The position numbers were made by a program, and so were the translations under genes. A DNA stretch of 64,000 nucleotides from an uncultured Victivallis sp. (GTDB taxonomy: Bacteria > Verrucomicrobiota > Lentisphaeria > Victivallales > Victivallaceae): assembly GCA_944389895.1 (NCBI GenBank), contig CALXOA010000066.1, forward strand, positions 22,987-86,986, read 5' to 3'. The notes beneath the pieces were generated by a model. That model saw nothing but the letters and a program-made list of their open reading frames with translations, was not told where the DNA came from and searched no databases. Every line of letters starts with the position of its first letter. The stretch's first letter is position 1. Shown one piece after another: positions 16,536 to 25,327 of this stretch.

Positions 16536-17948
16536 GTGAATCGACTGATAAAACACAATATCCTGCTGATCCTGGTGGTCAGTCTTTCGGTGATTGCAGC
16601 GTGTGTGCTTCTGGTCTGGATTGCGATGGAGCACTCGGAGATGTCGGGTTACATGAAGGAAACCGATACTCTGCGCACCAAGATCAAGGAATTGATTGAA
16701 AAAACTCCGGCTCCGGTTGAGGGGAACAAGGCTCCGATCCAATTCAATACCCGGCTTTATGCCAGGGCCGCAGATGAATTGGAGAAGCATTTCGGGCATC
16801 CGCTGCAGGATGCTCTTGTGAAGTTCATTGAAACGATCCGGCTGCGTGAGCCGCGTGACGGCAAGAATACGATTACACTGGAGCAGTTCCGGCAGGAGTT
16901 CCGCGAAGGGTGGGGTAACGGAGAAAGGAATAACGCCCAACAGGGACTTTTCTACAAGGAGTTTCAGCGGAAGTTTGTCAACTGGGCAGACGCCATGCGT
17001 GAGTTCAGTAACGTCGCCAAGACAGTGACGCTGGAGCCGATCTCCGAGTTCACTATCGACGATATTTTCCGTTCCGCGCTGGGGTTGGAGCGGATGTTGC
17101 CTGATGAAGGGCAGGCGGAGACTGTTTCACGCTTTGTGATGGATTACCGCAGCAAGCTGATGGAGACGCTCGGAAATAAAGTTACGGTTTCCCCGCAGGC
17201 GGCGAATTTTTCATTTGACATCGCAAGTTTCGACAAGGAGAACACCGGCGGTACCCCCGCACCGGGTGGTTTCGGCGGTTTCGGCGGCTTCGGTGGTGGA
17301 GAGGCGGCTGCTTCATCGGGAGTGACCGTGGCTGACTATACCTTGATTGCCAAGCACCTTGATGTCATTGGTGAAATCATGCAGCACCTGCTCAGTTCGG
17401 GCGTCAAGGAATTGACTATGTTCCGCAAACGCAGTCTGGCCGGAGAGACGGTGGGGAATTATCTGGTGTTTCACTACTCGTTTGAGGTGGTCGGGACGAT
17501 GGAAAGCATCCGCAAGCTGGTGAAGTCTCTTGATGAAGGATTCCGGAAGAACCGGCTTTTTGTGGTCAGAAGCGTTTTCCTTTATGCGATGAGCGATCCG
17601 GCCAGGGAGCTGTTTGAACCCGAAGCATTGACAGGAGAGAGTGAAGATGACAATACCCGGGTGCGGGCGCGCCAGGGGCGGGGGCGTCGTGGTCAGATGA
17701 TGAATCCGATGATGCAGCCCGGAATGATGGGGCCGGGAATGGTGGCTCCGGGGGCGTTTGGCGGGGTTCAGGAGTCGGAAGAGGAGATGCGTGCCCGCGA
17801 GGCAGCTGAGCTTCAGGCGCGGATAGAGCGGGAGAAGAAGCTGCCCATGAATGAACGGACAGGCTATGGCAAAGTGATTATCGGCGGAGATAAAAGTGTC
17901 CGCGCTCTGATCGACGTGGATTATGTGATGCAGAATACGACGAATTAG
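16536..17948 (+). CDS. Single-pass membrane pilus-system protein, Amuc_1100-like
   Basis: The 470-residue product starts at a GTG at 16536 preceded by CGGAGA. An N-terminal membrane helix (about residues 8-28) is followed by a helical stretch and an alpha/beta domain with PilO-like features near the C-terminus (DVIGEIMQHLLSSGVKELT). Two low-complexity segments are present: a repeated Gly-Phe-Gly-Gly segment near residues 242-255 and a Met/Gly/Pro-rich segment near 387-406. Amuc_1100, the protein at the same place in Akkermansia, is an envelope protein related to pilus assembly and known for host effects. The Victivallis-like version here is longer. Family assignment is by gene order and architecture. 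Confidence 0.78.
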   Translation: MNRLIKHNILLILVVSLSVIAACVLLVWIAMEHSEMSGYMKETDTLRTKIKELIEKTPAPVEGNKAPIQFNTRLYARAADELEKHFGHPLQDALVKFIETIRLREPRDGKNTITLEQFRQEFREGWGNGERNNAQQGLFYKEFQRKFVNWADAMREFSNVAKTVTLEPISEFTIDDIFRSALGLERMLPDEGQAETVSRFVMDYRSKLMETLGNKVTVSPQAANFSFDIASFDKENTGGTPAPGGFGGFGGFGGGEAAASSGVTVADYTLIAKHLDVIGEIMQHLLSSGVKELTMFRKRSLAGETVGNYLVFHYSFEVVGTMESIRKLVKSLDEGFRKNRLFVVRSVFLYAMSDPARELFEPEALTGESEDDNTRVRARQGRGRRGQMMNPMMQPGMMGPGMVAPGAFGGVQESEEEMRAREAAELQARIEREKKLPMNERTGYGKVIIGGDKSVRALIDVDYVMQNTTN

Positions 17949-17969
17949 TGAACGGCACGGAGGTTCATT

Positions 17970-19268
17970 TTGGAATTTTTGAAGCGACATTACGAAAAGT
18001 TGATTCTGCTGATATTGCTGCTTGTATTTATTCTGTCGATGATTTACGTGCTGCGGATTATTCAGCAGACCGGTGAGATCACCGAGGCGAGCCTTCAGAT
18101 TCCGACGCGGGAGGCCGATGTCAAGAAGGAAGATCCCAAGGCGCCGTATTTCAATGTGGCGAAAATTTACGAAGGAACGGCGTTGCGTTGGGTTGCGAAC
18201 GGGCCGCGTGAGAAGGGTAGTTCCCCGAAAGCTTCTTCGGATCTGGTTCAGGCGTTCGAGATGGCGCGGTGTCCCAATGCGAATTGCAAGATGATCATTC
18301 CCCGTGAGATTTTTTCCGGTCAGAAATGCCCTTTTTGCGGGCTTGAGCTGCCGACTCCGAATGTAAAAGAGGAGCAGAGACCGGTCGGAAGTGCGGGGGA
18401 CCTTGACGGTGATGGTCTGGGGAACGACGAAGAGACGAAGTTCGGCCTGGATCCGCGGAATCCCTATGATGCGCGTCTGGACAATGACGGTGATGGATTC
18501 TCGAATATTTTCGAGATCAAGAATAACTTTGATCCGAACAACGTGCACAACCATCCGCCGTTCTGGTTCCGGCTTTATTTGAGAGAGATCGCCCGGGTAC
18601 CGCTTCCGATTTCATTCAAGTCTTTGAACACCAACGGAACGGAAGATCAGAGCAAATGGTTGTTCCAAATCAACCGCACCCGTAGAAATCGACCGGATGC
18701 GACTGAGCTTCTCGGCCTCGGCGAGACGCTTTTCCTCGGGGAAAATATGACGGGCAAGGAGTATAAGATCGTCAAGGTTGTGCTGAAACGTACGGAGACT
18801 CCGTCGAAAAACAAGGATGGGTCCCCGGTCTATGATGACAAGTCCGAACTCTACCTGGAGGAGGTCGGCGGCAATGATAAGATCACGATGGTGATCAATA
18901 AGACTGTTTACTCCTCGGATAAAAAAGCGATTCTGATCGATACTGGAGACGACAATGCCGAGCTTTATGTCGACGTGAATGATGAGTTTCGTCTGGATGC
19001 GATTGATCGGCGGTTGCGTCCCCGTTCGGAGAGTTATCGGGTCAAAGCCATTGATCCGGAAGCCAAGACCGTGTTGCTGGAGGATCCTTCGAAATTCGAA
19101 GGGGATACCACCGTGGATAAGCTGAATAACAAGATGCTGATCGATGTCAACGGCAAGGTTCCGGAAGATATGCGGATCAAGGTCGTTGAGGGCGGAGGTT
19201 TCCCGATGGGAATGCCGGGGGAATATCCTGGTGCGATGCCGGTTGTTCCCCGCGGGCGTGGCAGGTAA
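17970..19268 (+). CDS. Membrane-anchored pilus-system protein with Cys4 and EF-like repeats, Amuc_1099-like
   Basis: The 432-residue product starts at a TTG (17970) with GGAGG six bases upstream. An N-terminal membrane helix lies at about residues 10-31. A cysteine cluster at about residues 108-130 (CPNANC and CPFCG) looks like a zinc ribbon. It is followed at about 146-188 by DLDGDGLGNDEE and DNDGDGFSNIFE, which are calcium-binding thrombospondin-3-like repeats. The rest is beta-rich, with a glycine/proline/methionine tail. With a single N-terminal helix the bulk should be periplasmic, an unusual place for a zinc ribbon. The position between the Amuc_1100-like and secretin genes suggests a role bridging inner and outer membrane, like PilP or GspC. 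Confidence 0.78.
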   Translation: MEFLKRHYEKLILLILLLVFILSMIYVLRIIQQTGEITEASLQIPTREADVKKEDPKAPYFNVAKIYEGTALRWVANGPREKGSSPKASSDLVQAFEMARCPNANCKMIIPREIFSGQKCPFCGLELPTPNVKEEQRPVGSAGDLDGDGLGNDEETKFGLDPRNPYDARLDNDGDGFSNIFEIKNNFDPNNVHNHPPFWFRLYLREIARVPLPISFKSLNTNGTEDQSKWLFQINRTRRNRPDATELLGLGETLFLGENMTGKEYKIVKVVLKRTETPSKNKDGSPVYDDKSELYLEEVGGNDKITMVINKTVYSSDKKAILIDTGDDNAELYVDVNDEFRLDAIDRRLRPRSESYRVKAIDPEAKTVLLEDPSKFEGDTTVDKLNNKMLIDVNGKVPEDMRIKVVEGGGFPMGMPGEYPGAMPVVPRGRGR

Positions 19269-19325
19269 ATTGTATGTACGGATGCATTTTTGAATACAGA
19301 TCAATAAACAAGGTAGAAGAAGAGC

Positions 19326-21905
19326 ATGGAAATCTCTAACCGGAAGCTTTTTTCTCGGGGAATGGCTGCGATCAGTCTGCTGGTCGCGGTTTCCGGAACC
19401 GCCGCCGAGACGCTGGCTGTAACGGAATCGGAGGATGCTGCGGCCAACCGGCTGGCGGCTTATCTCGATGACCGTACCGACCTTTCAATCAAGGAAGCCG
19501 AGCAACGCCGTGAGCGTTACGTCGCCCAGGACAAGAAGCTGGAGGAAGCCCGTAAACTTCGTTCCGAGGAGAAGTTTGCAGAGGCGGTGAAAATTTACGA
19601 AGAGATCATCTTCGACCTTGACAAAGAGCTCGCCGTCTCCGAAAGTGTGGTTGCAAGGAGTCGTCGGAATGCTCTGGCGCAGGAGAACAGTGAGACGCGC
19701 GGAGAGTGGGGGCGGGCGTTGCTGAAGCGTGCCGAACGCGCTTTGATAGACGGTCGTTACAGCGATACGATTTCGCTTGCCACCGATGTGCAGAATGCGG
19801 ATCCCGCGGCCAAGGATGAGGCGACGGAGCTGGTCGAGGAAGCCCGTGCCAGACAGCGTGCCGAGGAGGCGGCAAATGCGGTGAAACTTTCCACCTTTGA
19901 TCCGAAAGTGGAACAGAATCTTGAAATGATCAAGAAACTGCTGGCCGAGGCGGAGACGTTCTATCAGAACCGGAAGTTCGAGGAGGCCAGGAATCGGCTG
20001 GAACGGGTTTATCTGCTCGATCCCTACAATGTCAAAGCCATTGCGATGATGGGGGATATTTACAGGCAGTTCTATACCTATGGGCTCCACAGGCATCTGG
20101 CCGATACCGAAGGGATGGTGGCCTTTGCGGATTGGCAGTGGGCCGAGCCGGTGTTTGTTGTCAATCTCGATGCTCAGCAGGTTCCGCAGGGGGAGGTTCG
20201 GACGGTTGAGAAACAGGGAATCGCCGCCAAGCTGGATCGTATCATTTTCCCGAGTATCGCATTCGATGATGCGGACATCATGGCGGTGATCCGCTTCCTG
20301 AATTCACGCAGTAAGGTATTCGATCCGGACAAGGAGGGGGTGCGGGTGTCCGCCGGTCTGGATGCCGCCGCTCGTGATTCGATCAACCGGTTGACGTTGA
20401 ATCTGCCGGCCCCGTTGCCGATGAGTGATGTGATCCGGTATGTTTGTCAGTATACCGGGCTCAAGAGTCGCATTGACGCCGATGGAGTGTTTCTTGCTCC
20501 TGAAGTGGCGCGTATGCAATATCGCATTTTCCAGGTTCGCGGCGATTTGATTTCACAGATTCCCGAAGGTGGGGATGTGGATAATGCAATGGGAGGAGGC
20601 GCTCCCATTGATATGCCCGTTGAGGCTCCGCGTGTGGGCGGCGGTGGCGGCGGTGGCGGTGGAGAAGGCGATGACGGCTTCCTTTCCGGCCCAGGTGGCC
20701 GCAAACGGAGCATTTCCGATGCGGCTTTGATGCGGTTCTTCGAGTCCCTGGGGATTGAGTTCCCTCCCGGATCTTCCATCACTTATAATGTGCGCGGAGG
20801 AAAGTTGACTGTGCAGAATACCGCCGAGAACCTGACTTTGCTCGATGATGCGTTGCGGCGGCTCGATGCCGGGACCAAACCGATGATCATGGTTGAGATC
20901 AAGGCGATTGAAATTTCCCAGACCGATGTTCAGGAGCTTGGATTTGACTGGTCTCTTTACAATCTCGGTTCCAACATGGGCAGCGATGGAACTCTGATTG
21001 ATGAAAGCAAGAACGGCTGGATTTTCGGCCAGGGAGCAAACCGGCTTCCTGTGATTCGGGGTGGTACGGGGGAAAGTTCCACCAGTACCGGCACTGAAAG
21101 CAGCGGTGGGTCTTCATTGATCAACGGGTTGAATATTTTTCCGGCACTGTTCGGTTCCCGGCATCCCTTCGGTTCGGACCTGCCGTTGAACATCACTCTT
21201 TCGGTCAATGCATTGAGTCAGAGTACCAGAGCGGAGACGCTTTCTGCACCCAAATTGCTGACGGTCAATGATAAGGATGCGACGATCGACATGGTGAAAA
21301 CCTATTGGTTCCCCCAGAGCTGGGATGAGTACGAGATCGAGGATGATGACAATGGTGCTCGTACATTGACGGCTCCTGTCCCGGACTTCAGCGAGGATGG
21401 GGAGGACATCGGTGTCAAATTCAAGGTTCGGGCCAGGATTAAAGCCGATAACTACACGATCAATTTGAAAGTCACTCCGGAAGTGACAAATTATATCGGA
21501 CGCGACACCTATTCGATGACTGTCAGCGGTGAATTGCGCAGTTATCAGCCGGTTACCAATCCGGTGCCGGGTGGACCGACCACGCAGCTTGTGGTCACTC
21601 CGACCACGGATATCTTCGAGGTCTGGAAGCCGATCATCACCAAGCGCAAGCTGGATGTCAACGTCGATGTGTATGACGGTGAAACGATTGTTCTCGGCGG
21701 CATGATCGACAACAAGACCACCACGCGAACCGATAAATGGCCGATCCTGGGCGATCTGCCGTTGATCGGGCGTTTCTTCCAGTCGCAGGCTGAGGATACG
21801 GAGCGGACGAACCTTCTGCTCTTCGTCACTGCGCGTCTGGTGAATAACGACGGTATTCCGATCCGACGCAACAAGCAGGACGGGTCGCCGGAATTCAATC
21901 GGTAA
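19326..21905 (+). CDS. Large TPR-containing secretin, Amuc_1098-like, copy 1
   Basis: The 859-residue protein has a signal peptide (about residues 1-27). A helical, TPR-like region follows at about 40-250 (AEAVKIYEEII, RKFEEARNRLERVYLLDPYNVKA). N-domains contain IIFPSIAFDDADIMAVIRFL and RRLDAGTKPMIMVEIKAIEI. A run of nine glycines links regions near residue 440. The secretin core ends with VYDGETIVLGGMIDNKT and KWPILGDLPLIGRFFQSQ. It should form the outer-membrane ring of the pilus-like machine encoded upstream. It lies 57 bases after the Amuc_1099-like gene and 25 bases before a second copy. Confidence 0.9.
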   Translation: MEISNRKLFSRGMAAISLLVAVSGTAAETLAVTESEDAAANRLAAYLDDRTDLSIKEAEQRRERYVAQDKKLEEARKLRSEEKFAEAVKIYEEIIFDLDKELAVSESVVARSRRNALAQENSETRGEWGRALLKRAERALIDGRYSDTISLATDVQNADPAAKDEATELVEEARARQRAEEAANAVKLSTFDPKVEQNLEMIKKLLAEAETFYQNRKFEEARNRLERVYLLDPYNVKAIAMMGDIYRQFYTYGLHRHLADTEGMVAFADWQWAEPVFVVNLDAQQVPQGEVRTVEKQGIAAKLDRIIFPSIAFDDADIMAVIRFLNSRSKVFDPDKEGVRVSAGLDAAARDSINRLTLNLPAPLPMSDVIRYVCQYTGLKSRIDADGVFLAPEVARMQYRIFQVRGDLISQIPEGGDVDNAMGGGAPIDMPVEAPRVGGGGGGGGGEGDDGFLSGPGGRKRSISDAALMRFFESLGIEFPPGSSITYNVRGGKLTVQNTAENLTLLDDALRRLDAGTKPMIMVEIKAIEISQTDVQELGFDWSLYNLGSNMGSDGTLIDESKNGWIFGQGANRLPVIRGGTGESSTSTGTESSGGSSLINGLNIFPALFGSRHPFGSDLPLNITLSVNALSQSTRAETLSAPKLLTVNDKDATIDMVKTYWFPQSWDEYEIEDDDNGARTLTAPVPDFSEDGEDIGVKFKVRARIKADNYTINLKVTPEVTNYIGRDTYSMTVSGELRSYQPVTNPVPGGPTTQLVVTPTTDIFEVWKPIITKRKLDVNVDVYDGETIVLGGMIDNKTTTRTDKWPILGDLPLIGRFFQSQAEDTERTNLLLFVTARLVNNDGIPIRRNKQDGSPEFNR

Positions 21906-21930
21906 ATACTAACGCCGGAGGCTGAAAAAT

Positions 21931-24441
21931 ATGTTGAACAGAGAGACTGGGGTGCTTCTTGGATTTGCTGTTGCGCTCGGCGTTGGATTGACGCCCGCGA
22001 CTGCAGCCGATTCGGCGTCCGAAGTAACCGGGCAGATTCGGGAGGCGATCAACCGCGCCGATCAGGGGATGCAGGAGATTGAGCGCAACGCGACGCTGCT
22101 GGTCGAGAAAGCGAATCAATTGCTGATCGACGGCAAATACTTCGAGGCGAGAGATAAATATCTCGAAGCGATCAAGGCTTTTGAAAAATTCAATTCCGCC
22201 GTATTCAAGGCGAAGATAGAACAGTGTCGCCAGCAGATCAGTCGCTGCTACGCCTACAAGGCGGAGGAGGCGATCCTGCAGGCCGACCGTTATGCCCGGG
22301 CCCGCGATTTTGAAGAGGCGATCAAGGTCTGCAAGGAAGCGATCGAGTATTATCCCGAGGGCGCCTCAAAACTTCAGGCAAAGATTGCCGAGTATGAAAA
22401 GAATCAGGCGCGGTTGCTGACCCAGTCGGAGAGTTCAACCGAAAAGCTGTTGCCCAGCAAGAGTTCGCAGGACTATCAGATTCAGGTTCTGATGGAGCAG
22501 GGGATCCAGCTCGAATCGGTTTCCGAATACGGCAAGGCGTTGCGGAAGTTTGAAGAGATCCTGTTGATAGATCCTTTCAATGCCGAGGCGTTGCACAACA
22601 TTCGAGCGATTCACAGGCGCGTTTCCAAGGCCGGCTTGAAGCGTTACGGTGACATGCATCGTCGGACTATGGCGGAGGTGGAATGGAAATACGCAATCCC
22701 GATTGTGCCGGAGGGGAACAGTTCTGCTGCGGTCAATATGATTGACAATCTGCCGAAAGTGAAAGTCGAACAGGAGCTCACTCCCTTCCAGAAGAAACTC
22801 AAGAGTATCATTTTGCCCCGTGTGGCGTTTGAAGATGTTTCCGTTACTGCCGCGGTGAACAACCTGCGAGAGCAGAGCCGTCGTCAGGATCCGGAACGGG
22901 TCGGGGTGAACATTCTGGTTTTGCCGAGTAATGTTGGTCAAAGGCTGGCGCAGGAAGCTGCCAATGATGCAATGGGAGGTATGGTGGATCCTAACCAGCA
23001 GTTCCCCGGTATGCAACCTCCGGGGGTGCAGGTGCCCGGGCAGCAGCGGTTTCCCCGTCAGCAGCCGGGAGCAGAGGGTACGGGAGAGGTGATTTCTCCC
23101 GATGACCAGCCGGTCTCGCTCTCCATCGAGAACAGTTCTCTGCTCGACATCATCGAGAAACTTTGTGACACCGCGAAGCTTGAGTATGTGATCGACGATC
23201 ATGCTGTGATCATTGCTCCCAAGGGCGTTTCTCTGCAGAACATGGTGACCAAGTGGCTGCCGGTGGATGAGAGTCCCGTGGATGATCCGAATCGTCCCGG
23301 CGCGCTTCAGGAGTTCTTTGAGAAACAGGGAGTCTCCTTCCCGGTCGGAGCAAGAATTGGTTACAGCGCCACCATCAATACGCTGGTGGTTACCAATACC
23401 GCAGCCAATATCCGGAAGATTGAAGAAATCATTCATACTGTGCTGGATCGGCAGGAGCCGATGATCCAGATCATGGCGAAGTATATTGAAATTTCTCAGA
23501 ATGACCTCAAGGAGCTGGCTTTCAACTATCAGCTCTCCGTGAATAACCAGGCGCAGAACGACTCTACTGATGTCTATTATACTGCTGACGGTGAATTACG
23601 CCGTTCCGTTGTGATGAAGGAAAATTCCAATGAGTTGATGCGATATTATGTTGACGATGAGGGCAGTGCTTCGACAACTGCACGCGATCCGCTCTCTGAC
23701 GGGACTTTCTCGCTGGCCTGGCAGAATGCCGACGGTACCCGGATCGTTGCGAGCATGTTCGCTTTGAATTATGCTGACAGCGCCGATGTGCTGGGGTCGC
23801 CGCGGGTGGTAACCATTCCCGGGCAGGCAGCACGTGTGGAAATGGTTACCCAGCGTTATTATCCGTCAGACTGGAACGTTATCGACATCGATATGGACAG
23901 CGGCAGCGATGGCGACAGCGACAGCGAAACGATTACCCGGTGGCGGGCGATCAGTGCCGATCCCCAGCCGAATCTTGAGAATCAGCAGGATACCGGTATC
24001 ACTTTTGAAATCACTCCGTACCTGGATGATCCTGAGCGTCGGTTGATTTCCGCACAGGTTGTATTGCCGATCAAAACCTTCTCCGGCTGGATGGAGTTTG
24101 ATGCGCGTACGTATGACAGTGACGGTGAGGTCGATGGTGAGTACTATAAGATGCCGATTTTCGACTTCCGCAAAATCGACACGAACATCAGCCTCTATGA
24201 TGGAGAGACGATCGTTCTCGGCGGTGTGGCGTCGGATCAGGTGGAAACCGTTGATGACAAGATTCCGATTCTCGGAGATCTGCCGCTGATCGGGCGGTTC
24301 TTCCAGTCCAAGTACACCAACTCCGAAAAACGTAACATTCTGGTGTTTCTGACCTGCCGGCTGGTCAAGCCGGATGGCTCAGCGTTCTATCCGGACGAGG
24401 ATCGTTCGCGCGGGTTGCCGGAATTCAGCCGGAATCGCTAG
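21931..24441 (+). CDS. Large TPR-containing secretin, Amuc_1098-like, copy 2
   Basis: The 836-residue protein has the same plan as copy 1: signal peptide, helical/TPR region (FEEAIKVCKEAIEYYPEG, YGKALRKFEEILLIDPFNAEA), then IILPRVAFEDVSVTAAVNNL. A glutamine/proline linker replaces the glycine run. The secretin core ends YDGETIVLGGVASDQ and KIPILGDLPLIGRFFQSK. The two proteins share many short identical stretches, so this is a tandem duplication that has diverged. Copies could form a mixed ring or two separate pores. A strong terminator follows 17 bases after the stop codon. Confidence 0.9.
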   Translation: MLNRETGVLLGFAVALGVGLTPATAADSASEVTGQIREAINRADQGMQEIERNATLLVEKANQLLIDGKYFEARDKYLEAIKAFEKFNSAVFKAKIEQCRQQISRCYAYKAEEAILQADRYARARDFEEAIKVCKEAIEYYPEGASKLQAKIAEYEKNQARLLTQSESSTEKLLPSKSSQDYQIQVLMEQGIQLESVSEYGKALRKFEEILLIDPFNAEALHNIRAIHRRVSKAGLKRYGDMHRRTMAEVEWKYAIPIVPEGNSSAAVNMIDNLPKVKVEQELTPFQKKLKSIILPRVAFEDVSVTAAVNNLREQSRRQDPERVGVNILVLPSNVGQRLAQEAANDAMGGMVDPNQQFPGMQPPGVQVPGQQRFPRQQPGAEGTGEVISPDDQPVSLSIENSSLLDIIEKLCDTAKLEYVIDDHAVIIAPKGVSLQNMVTKWLPVDESPVDDPNRPGALQEFFEKQGVSFPVGARIGYSATINTLVVTNTAANIRKIEEIIHTVLDRQEPMIQIMAKYIEISQNDLKELAFNYQLSVNNQAQNDSTDVYYTADGELRRSVVMKENSNELMRYYVDDEGSASTTARDPLSDGTFSLAWQNADGTRIVASMFALNYADSADVLGSPRVVTIPGQAARVEMVTQRYYPSDWNVIDIDMDSGSDGDSDSETITRWRAISADPQPNLENQQDTGITFEITPYLDDPERRLISAQVVLPIKTFSGWMEFDARTYDSDGEVDGEYYKMPIFDFRKIDTNISLYDGETIVLGGVASDQVETVDDKIPILGDLPLIGRFFQSKYTNSEKRNILVFLTCRLVKPDGSAFYPDEDRSRGLPEFSRNR

Positions 24442-24458
24442 AAATCGATTGTGCTTTC

Positions 24459-24491
24459 GGCCGGAAGTTTTTAGAAACTTCCGGCCTTTTT
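24459..24491 (+). terminator. Terminator of the secG-pilus operon
   Basis: A perfect 12-bp stem (GGCCGGAAGTTT at 24459-24470 with AAACTTCCGGCC at 24475-24486) has a TTAG loop and is followed by five T. Confidence 0.92.
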
Positions 24492-24539
24492 CTCATTTTC
24501 TTCATCCGGCTCGCTTGTAAAAACGACAGAAAGAGATTA

Positions 24540-24548
24540 TGTTATAAT
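24540..24548 (+). promoter_or_regulatory. Extended -10 promoter of rpsD
   Basis: TGTTATAAT at 24540-24548 is a perfect extended -10. No good -35 lies at the usual distance (a TTGTAA is 22 bases upstream), which fits an extended -10 promoter. The gene starts 90 bases downstream. Confidence 0.5.
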
Positions 24549-24638
24549 TTTGTATTCCGTCGGATCCGGGCCCCAATTTCATTTAAGGCTTGACACCCGG
24601 TTCCGGTTGCAACAAACAGTGAAAGAAAGGGATTGGTT

Positions 24639-25241
24639 ATGCCAACCACAAGTCGAGCAAAGCACAAATTCTGCCGTCGGGTCGGCCAGTGCATCTGGGG
24701 GGATCCGAAGTGTCCGAGCGTCAAGCGTCCGTATGCGGCGGGGCCGCACGGCAAGGGACGCCGGGTGAAACTCTCCACTTATGGGGAACTCCTGCTGGAA
24801 AAGCAGAAGCTTAAGAATTACTACGCGATCAGCGAGAAGCAGCTCCAGATTGCCTACGCGAAGGCGAAAGCCGGTATCGGGCACACACACGAGAAGCTGT
24901 TCCGCAGCCTTGAGCAGCGGCTCGATGCGATGGTTTTCCGCGCCGGTTTTGCGCCGACCATCTTTGCCGCCAAGCAGTACGTGAACCATGGTCACATTCT
25001 TGTCGACGGCAAGCGGGTTGACCGTGCGAGCTGCCTGGTCAAGGAAGGGCAGACCATTTCAATCAATGCGGAGAAGTCTCCGGCAATTGCCGAGATGGCC
25101 AAGAAAGGCAATGCGACGATTCCGCCTTATATGGAAGTGGATCTCGAGAACCTCAAGGCTACGTTGACCCGTGCTCCCCAGATCGAGGAGATTCCGGTAA
25201 GCGTCAAGATCATGAGCGTGATCGAATACTACGCCCGTTAA
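24639..25241 (+). CDS. rpsD: 30S ribosomal protein S4
   Basis: The 200-residue protein binds 16S rRNA early in small-subunit assembly. The family pattern is clear: GKGRRVKLSTYGELLLEKQK, then EKLFRSLEQRLDAMVFRAGFAPT and the S4 RNA-binding domain with AAKQYVNHGHILVDGKRV. Three cysteines (about residues 12, 18 and 25) lie in the N-terminal region, where zinc-binding S4 proteins usually have four. The ATG at 24639 is preferred to a TTG at 24633 because of AAAGG spacing. It stands alone with its own promoter and terminator instead of in the rpsM-rpsK-rpsD-rpoA cluster. Confidence 0.97.
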   Translation: MPTTSRAKHKFCRRVGQCIWGDPKCPSVKRPYAAGPHGKGRRVKLSTYGELLLEKQKLKNYYAISEKQLQIAYAKAKAGIGHTHEKLFRSLEQRLDAMVFRAGFAPTIFAAKQYVNHGHILVDGKRVDRASCLVKEGQTISINAEKSPAIAEMAKKGNATIPPYMEVDLENLKATLTRAPQIEEIPVSVKIMSVIEYYAR

Positions 25242-25263
25242 GGTCTCTTTGCAGATCTTTTTC

Positions 25264-25298
25264 AAAAAAACCGGTCGGATATTCCGACCGGTTTTTTA
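25264..25298. terminator. Bidirectional terminator between rpsD and the GH38 gene
   Basis: AACCGGTCGGA (25269-25279) pairs with TCCGACCGGTT (25283-25293), flanked by A-run and T-run, so it works for both converging genes. Confidence 0.88.
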
Positions 25299-25327
25299 TT
25301 GGATCTTTGCTGACCGGGGCATTCGTT

